The position numbers and the translations under genes are program-made. A stretch of DNA of 17,936 nt from the NCBI GenBank assembly GCA_020793555.1, contig DQIO01000309.1, forward strand, positions 1 to 17,936. Direction: 5' to 3'. This document shows, in pieces, positions 13,966-17,936 of the stretch. Position 1 is the first letter of the stretch. Each line of letters opens with the position of its first letter. This stretch comes from Methanosarcinaceae archaeon (GTDB lineage Archaea; Halobacteriota; Methanosarcinia; Methanosarcinales; Methanosarcinaceae). Below the pieces are notes generated by a model. It made no database searches and was not told the origin of the DNA. It saw only the letters and a program-made list of their open reading frames with translations.

Positions 13966-14532
13966 TCAAAAAATATCTTCACTCCAATCAAACGCCCCAG
14001 GGTTGTATTTAAGCAACACATCTTCGTCCTCACCACTCAACAGCGCCCTGATAATAGCATTAATATCTTCCACAATCTCGTCAACTCTCGCATCAGTTGT
14101 GTTGATCTCAAATACCTTGTTACACCACTCAACGGATTCAACAAGGATCACATCCAGTGCTTCAGCCTCCACATTTTCCGATATCTTTGCCTCAGAATAA
14201 TCCCTATTTGACAATCTTTTCCTGAGCTTATCCGGCGACGCCCGAAGTACAATCACGATATCGGCGATATAATGCGACATGTGGCTGTCAATTATCATCA
14301 CTTCATCACCATCATTTGTATTTACATCTATAAGTTGGCAAATGCGTGCTGACACCTCATCCATATCCACAACAAGCGTGTCCCTTACTTCATCGACCTC
14401 TGAATGCAGATTCTCTTCCCTGATAAAATCATTAAGATGGATTACCCTGTATCCATAGCGTTCTTTAAGCAGATTGCAAACAGAGGTTTTTCCTGTACCA
14501 GGAGTTCCAGTGAGTCCGATCAACATACTCAA
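13966..14532 (-). CDS. AK6/Fap7-type adenylate kinase family protein
   Basis: A 188-residue small nucleoside kinase of the AK6/Fap7 family, known in archaea as a putative adenylate kinase with a role in late small-subunit ribosome maturation. The P-loop (G-T-P-G-T-G-K-T-S) is at residues 9-17. A segment with R-K-R-L-S-N-R-D-Y near 118-126 is suitable for the LID/NMP-binding region. The start is uncertain: a TTG at 14532 has GAGGAG ten bases upstream, and an in-frame ATG two codons later (14526) gives the more usual M-L-I-G-L-T-G start but lies 16 bases from that site. It begins 20 bp after trpG and is probably the last gene of the trp transcript. The product is soluble. Confidence 0.87.
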   Translation of the reverse strand: MSMLIGLTGTPGTGKTSVCNLLKERYGYRVIHLNDFIREENLHSEVDEVRDTLVVDMDEVSARICQLIDVNTNDGDEVMIIDSHMSHYIADIVIVLRASPDKLRKRLSNRDYSEAKISENVEAEALDVILVESVEWCNKVFEINTTDARVDEIVEDINAIIRALLSGEDEDVLLKYNPGAFDWSEDIF

Positions 14533-14551
14533 AAGATTGAACTCCTCACAG

Positions 14552-15154
14552 TTAATGCTTATGCATCCCTATTTGGAATTGGCTTGATATTTTCATAAAG
14601 TTTCCAATGAACTTTAACCCATCATCCGTTAATACCGACTCAGGATGGAACTGTACACCATATACAGGATAATCCCTGTGTTTGACACCCATAATAATCC
14701 CATCATCCGTTTTTGCAATTACTTCCAGTTTTGGAGAAAGTTCTCCAATCGCAAGGGAATGGTATCGTCCTCCTGAAAATGGATTTGAGATTCCATCAAA
14801 AATATTTGAATTATCATGGGTGATCTGCGAAGTCTTGCCATGAACAGGACCACTCTTCGCATGAGTAATTGTTCCTCCAAATGCAGTGTTTATCGCCTGA
14901 TGACCAAGACATACGCCTAATATGGGAATATGTTCCCCAAACTTACGAATGATATCAAGACACGTTCCAATGTCCCGAGGATTATCCGGCTTGCCAGGTC
15001 CAGGTGATATAATTATCACATCGGGGTCAATGGATATTACTTCCGTAACAGAAATGGTGTTTGGAACTACCACAGTATCCAGTTCGAACATGGAAACATA
15101 ATCTACAAGATTCCATACAAAAGAATCCCTGTTGTTGATGAACAGTACTTTCAT
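14552..15154 (-). CDS. trpG: Anthranilate synthase component II (glutamine amidotransferase)
   Basis: A 200-residue class I glutamine amidotransferase that supplies ammonia from glutamine to TrpE for anthranilate formation, the first step of tryptophan synthesis. The triad is Cys82 (in G-V-C-L-G-H-Q), His170 and Glu172 (in Q-F-H-P-E-S). The oxyanion-loop P-G-P-G is at 51-54 and the N-N-R-D-S-F opening is typical. TrpG and the p-aminobenzoate subunit PabA are close relatives, but direct linkage to trpE, trpF and trpD settles the role. The ATG overlaps the trpE stop by four bases (ATGA), indicating translational coupling. Length is normal for a stand-alone subunit. Confidence 0.95.
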   Translation of the reverse strand: MKVLFINNRDSFVWNLVDYVSMFELDTVVVPNTISVTEVISIDPDVIIISPGPGKPDNPRDIGTCLDIIRKFGEHIPILGVCLGHQAINTAFGGTITHAKSGPVHGKTSQITHDNSNIFDGISNPFSGGRYHSLAIGELSPKLEVIAKTDDGIIMGVKHRDYPVYGVQFHPESVLTDDGLKFIGNFMKISSQFQIGMHKH

Positions 15155-16737
15155 TGTCCACCTCCAATCGCACTGATCATCGCTCCCATCTTGCGTTCTG
15201 TTTCCTCATATTCATACGTTGGGTCTGAATCCGCAACAATTCCAGCACCTGCCTGAATATGGGCTGTATCACCTTTGATGATAACAGTCCTGATAACGAT
15301 CGCAAAATCTGCATCACCGTTCCATGAGTAATACCCGACGCCCCCACCATATACTCCGCGTGCATCGGTTTCGAGGTCATTGATTATCTCCATTGCCCTG
15401 ATCTTCGGTGCACCTGACAATGTACCTGCTGGGAATATCGCGCGTGTTGCATCGAACTGGTCGCACTCATCACGAAGGGTTCCGCATACCGTACTTTCAA
15501 TATGCTGTACATGCGAGTATTTCACGACCGACATGAAATCATCAACCTTGACAGTGCCGCTTTGTGCCACCATTCTCACATCATTCCGCCCAAGGTCCAC
15601 AAGCATGACATGTTCTGCACGCTCCTTTTCATCAGCCAGCATTTTGGAGGAATAATTATAATCCTCATTTTCATTTTTTCCGCGCGGGCATGTTCCTGCA
15701 ATAGGATTTGTGATCAGCGTGCGGTTGTGCACCGTCATGAGTGTTTCAGGACTCGCACCTACAATGCTCAAATCCCCGAATTTGAAGATGTACATGTACG
15801 GACTCGGGTTGATCTTTCGCAGGGTACGATACAGTTCAAGAGGTGTCTGTTCCATCTTGACCGAGTACCTGCGTGAGAGTACAACCTGAAAAATATCGCC
15901 ATCGATGATGTGCTGTTTTGCGGTCAGGACTGCATTTTCAAATGCTTCTTTTGTTATATTGCATACAGGTTTAGATTTAAGGGGTCTTGTTTGTGGTATT
16001 TCTTCAGTGTCTTTTACCCTGTCCGATCGAACCAGATGCTCATACAATGCCTGCGCATCCGAAATCGCCTGGTCATACGCTGCCTTAAGATCACATTGTT
16101 CTGTCACAAAAGGCGTGACAACGATATGGGTTTCGCCTGTCAGGTGATCAAAAACGAACGTCTTTGTGGTGAGCGCAAACTGCATATCAGGAATGCCCGA
16201 TTCAAGTTCCTTTTCGATGTCTAACCAGCAGTCATAAACAATATCATAGCCATTGTACCCGATCGCACCGCCAAGGAATGTCTGCCTGTCAAATCTTTTT
16301 TGGTTGAGTATATGGGTGCCGTTAGCAGTCGGGAAAACCGCACGAAAAGCATCCAATACATCAGTTCCTTCATTGATGCGGGTGCGGAGTACACCGGAAT
16401 CATCGGATTCGCCTGTGCATGACGATTCAAGTCGCAATCGAATGTAATCCACAAGTTTTGAGTCCTTTGAATAGGTCAGGGTCAGATCACGGTTTTTTAT
16501 TGTTACTGTCAGATCAGGATCAGACCCAACAAATGAGAATCGAGCATGTCGTTTTTCCTTTTCTACCGATTCAAGCATGTATGAGCATTCTGCATTTTGC
16601 AGGGTCGTATACAATTGCAAGGGCGAACATTTGGTGCTGACCTTTGCCATCAACTGCACCAGCGCAGGAGCACCTGCTTCCTTGACTATACTTACAAACT
16701 CTTCTTTATCAAGATCAAATGATATATCGAACACCAT
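15151..16737 (-). CDS. trpE: Anthranilate synthase component I
   Basis: A 528-residue chorismate-utilising enzyme that makes anthranilate from chorismate with ammonia delivered by TrpG. The N-terminal domain has Y-M-L-E-S at residues 53-57, matching the L-L-E-S element that binds tryptophan in feedback-inhibited TrpE, so feedback control is likely. The C-terminal chorismate-binding domain has P-S-P-Y-M-Y near 315-320, S-G-A-P-K-I-R-A-M-E near 440-450, and the G-A-G-I-V-A-D-S-D-P block followed by Y-E-E-T near the end. Length is normal for archaeal TrpE. Its ATG overlaps the trpF stop by one base (TAATG), and it overlaps trpG by four bases, so the three are tightly coupled. Confidence 0.96.
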   Translation of the reverse strand: MVFDISFDLDKEEFVSIVKEAGAPALVQLMAKVSTKCSPLQLYTTLQNAECSYMLESVEKEKRHARFSFVGSDPDLTVTIKNRDLTLTYSKDSKLVDYIRLRLESSCTGESDDSGVLRTRINEGTDVLDAFRAVFPTANGTHILNQKRFDRQTFLGGAIGYNGYDIVYDCWLDIEKELESGIPDMQFALTTKTFVFDHLTGETHIVVTPFVTEQCDLKAAYDQAISDAQALYEHLVRSDRVKDTEEIPQTRPLKSKPVCNITKEAFENAVLTAKQHIIDGDIFQVVLSRRYSVKMEQTPLELYRTLRKINPSPYMYIFKFGDLSIVGASPETLMTVHNRTLITNPIAGTCPRGKNENEDYNYSSKMLADEKERAEHVMLVDLGRNDVRMVAQSGTVKVDDFMSVVKYSHVQHIESTVCGTLRDECDQFDATRAIFPAGTLSGAPKIRAMEIINDLETDARGVYGGGVGYYSWNGDADFAIVIRTVIIKGDTAHIQAGAGIVADSDPTYEYEETERKMGAMISAIGGGQ

Positions 16738-17417
16738 TAATCACACCTCGTCTCACGTACAAATCCACAAATCTTTTTTTCATCTTTCATGCCATCGGTT
16801 TCAATCCCCGATGCCGTATCAACAGCATAGGGTAACACACTTTTGACTGCATCCCTCACATTATCGGGAGTCAATCCTCCTGCGAGTATCACAGGAATAT
16901 CCACTGCTTCCACTACTGCCCGGCTTACAGACCAGTCATGTACGGCACCGGTTCCGCCAACCTTTCCGGCTGCACTGGAGTCAAGAAGGATGCCATCTAC
17001 TATATCGCGGTCTGTCAGATCGTTGATCTGTTTGATTACGGCATTAATTGTGTTTGCCGATCCTTTAGTGTTAGCAGGAATTGATATTGTTTTTGCAATT
17101 CCTGTTGCAGTATTGTTCCGTATAATTTCCAACTCACCCACACCAATATCATTGTGTATCTGGACTACATCGGGTTTTGCAATCCCTATCATTTTAAGAG
17201 CATGCTTTGCATCATTGGGCATTATTACAAGTACAGTGTCTACAAAAAGCGGAACTTTTAATATCAGTCCTGCTGCAGTGTCAAGAGTTATCTTTCGCGG
17301 TGTTTCGACTGGCACGTCGGTTATGAACCCTACAGCATCCGCCCCGCAACCGATTGCAAGTTTGACATCATCTTGTGACTTCATGCCGCATATTTTCACA
17401 CGTGTTGTATGGGTCAT
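16737..17417 (-). CDS. trpF: Phosphoribosylanthranilate isomerase
   Basis: A 226-residue TIM-barrel enzyme that converts N-(5-phosphoribosyl)anthranilate to the 1-(2-carboxyphenylamino)-1-deoxyribulose 5-phosphate intermediate. The signature V-K-I-C-G-M is at residues 7-12, with the catalytic Cys. The strands and loops continue through L-L-D-S with G-G-T-G-A-V-H-D-W, then I-L-A-G-G-L-T-P-D-N-V and D-T-A-S-G-I-E-T-D-G-M-K-D. The family more often shows S-S-G-V-E-x-x-P-G-K-K-D, so the last phosphate-binding segment is slightly variant here. I chose the ATG at 17417; a longer in-frame reading would run back into trpD without similarity. It starts 22 bp after the trpD stop. Confidence 0.94.
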   Translation of the reverse strand: MTHTTRVKICGMKSQDDVKLAIGCGADAVGFITDVPVETPRKITLDTAAGLILKVPLFVDTVLVIMPNDAKHALKMIGIAKPDVVQIHNDIGVGELEIIRNNTATGIAKTISIPANTKGSANTINAVIKQINDLTDRDIVDGILLDSSAAGKVGGTGAVHDWSVSRAVVEAVDIPVILAGGLTPDNVRDAVKSVLPYAVDTASGIETDGMKDEKKICGFVRETRCD

Positions 17418-17439
17418 TGATGTACCGTTTCTACAAAAA

Positions 17440-17936
17440 TTAAGAAAAATCCTTGAACTGATCGAGTTTTTCCATGGCTTTTCCGCTGTCGATCGCATCT
17501 TCTGCAATGGATACAGCATCCTTTATGGAATCCGCCTTTCCGGCAACATACAATGCGGCGGCAGCATTCATGACAACAATGTCACGTTTTGGACCTTTTT
17601 CTCCTTTCAGGATATAGATTATGTCCTGTGCATTCTCGGCAGGTGTTCCGCCTGCGATGTCGTTTGCAACTGCACATTTGATTCCAAGGTCTTCAGGCAT
17701 TAGTGTATATGTCGATAATTTCCCGTCCCTGAGTTCTGCGACATAGGTTTCAGAGATGTTGGATATTTCATCCATGCCGTCGCCATGTACAACAAGGGCA
17801 CGCTCTGTTCCGAGTTTTTTGAGCACCTCTGCAAGTGGTTCGCAAAGGCTTTTGTCGAAAACACCTATGACCTGTGCTTTTGCGTTAGCAGGATTTGTGA
17901 GAGGTCCGAGGATGTTGAACACCGTGCGGACACCCA
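17440..17936 (-). CDS. trpD: Anthranilate phosphoribosyltransferase (3' part, runs off the window)
   Basis: The C-terminal 165 or so residues of TrpD, which joins phosphoribosyl pyrophosphate and anthranilate. The reading frame is open to the window edge, so the N-terminal half, including the phosphoribosyl-binding G-T-G-G-D motif, is outside. Visible family blocks are G-V-R-T-V-F-N-I-L-G-P-L-T-N-P-A at the start of the visible part and V-V-H-G-D-G-M-D-E-I near residues 45-55. The region then extends through the G-G-T-P-A-E-N-A segment to a normal C-terminus. It is the first visible gene of the trp run. Other trp genes (trpA, B, C) are not in the window and may lie upstream, which is inferred from archaeal trp operons. 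Confidence 0.95.
   Translation of the reverse strand, partial: GVRTVFNILGPLTNPANAKAQVIGVFDKSLCEPLAEVLKKLGTERALVVHGDGMDEISNISETYVAELRDGKLSTYTLMPEDLGIKCAVANDIAGGTPAENAQDIIYILKGEKGPKRDIVVMNAAAALYVAGKADSIKDAVSIAEDAIDSGKAMEKLDQFKDFS

Noticed and set aside
16843..17703. A 286-codon plus-strand ORF across trpF and trpD
   Set aside because: Antisense to two unmistakable trp genes, without recognisable domains of its own.

Overview
The window looks like a chromosome segment of a methanogenic or methane-oxidising euryarchaeon, most likely of the Methanosarcinales. This is inferred from gene content: a coenzyme F420-dependent sulfite-reductase-type protein (Fsr-like), archaemetzincin, an archaeal AK6/Fap7-type kinase, a DUF5803 protein and AlaX. 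Archaeal TATA boxes sit where they predict leaderless or very short leader transcripts. No rRNA, tRNA, CRISPR array or intact insertion sequence was seen.

Region 1 (about 1-9800) is one functional neighbourhood built around a divergent promoter at 2734-2801. Leftward run DUF134 DNA-binding protein, a small zinc ribbon, an Mrp/NBP35 Fe-S carrier ATPase and a NifX-like protein; a separate DUF169 gene lies further on. Rightward run a 27-codon ORF, a second NifX-like protein with a Gly-rich tail, the Fsr-like reductase, a cation diffusion facilitator fused to a third NifX-like domain, two tandem MinD-type ATPases with inserted ferredoxins, a DUF1847 Cys-rich protein and a COG1237-type metallo-beta-lactamase-fold protein. 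The two divergent TATA boxes lie inside the arms of a perfect 22-bp inverted repeat, a strong candidate operator. The three NifX-like domains, three Fe-S-type P-loop ATPases, a metal exporter and a siroheme/Fe-S reductase suggest a coordinately controlled metal/Fe-S cofactor system serving or protecting the reductase. That link is inferred.

Region 2 (about 9800-11700) has alaX, a short frameshifted and truncated gene remnant, and a membrane-anchored DUF5803 lipoprotein-like gene.

Region 3 (about 11700-13650, minus strand) is a two-gene unit: an unrecognised six-TM protein with a 3 x 48-bp in-frame tandem repeat, followed by archaemetzincin. A 349-bp non-coding gap behind it carries a perfect 16-bp inverted repeat built from CAGGAT-type words.

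Region 4 (about 13966-17936, minus strand) is a tryptophan operon in the order trpD (cut by the window edge), trpF, trpE, trpG, followed by the AK6-type kinase gene. Overlapping or closely spaced ends indicate one transcript.
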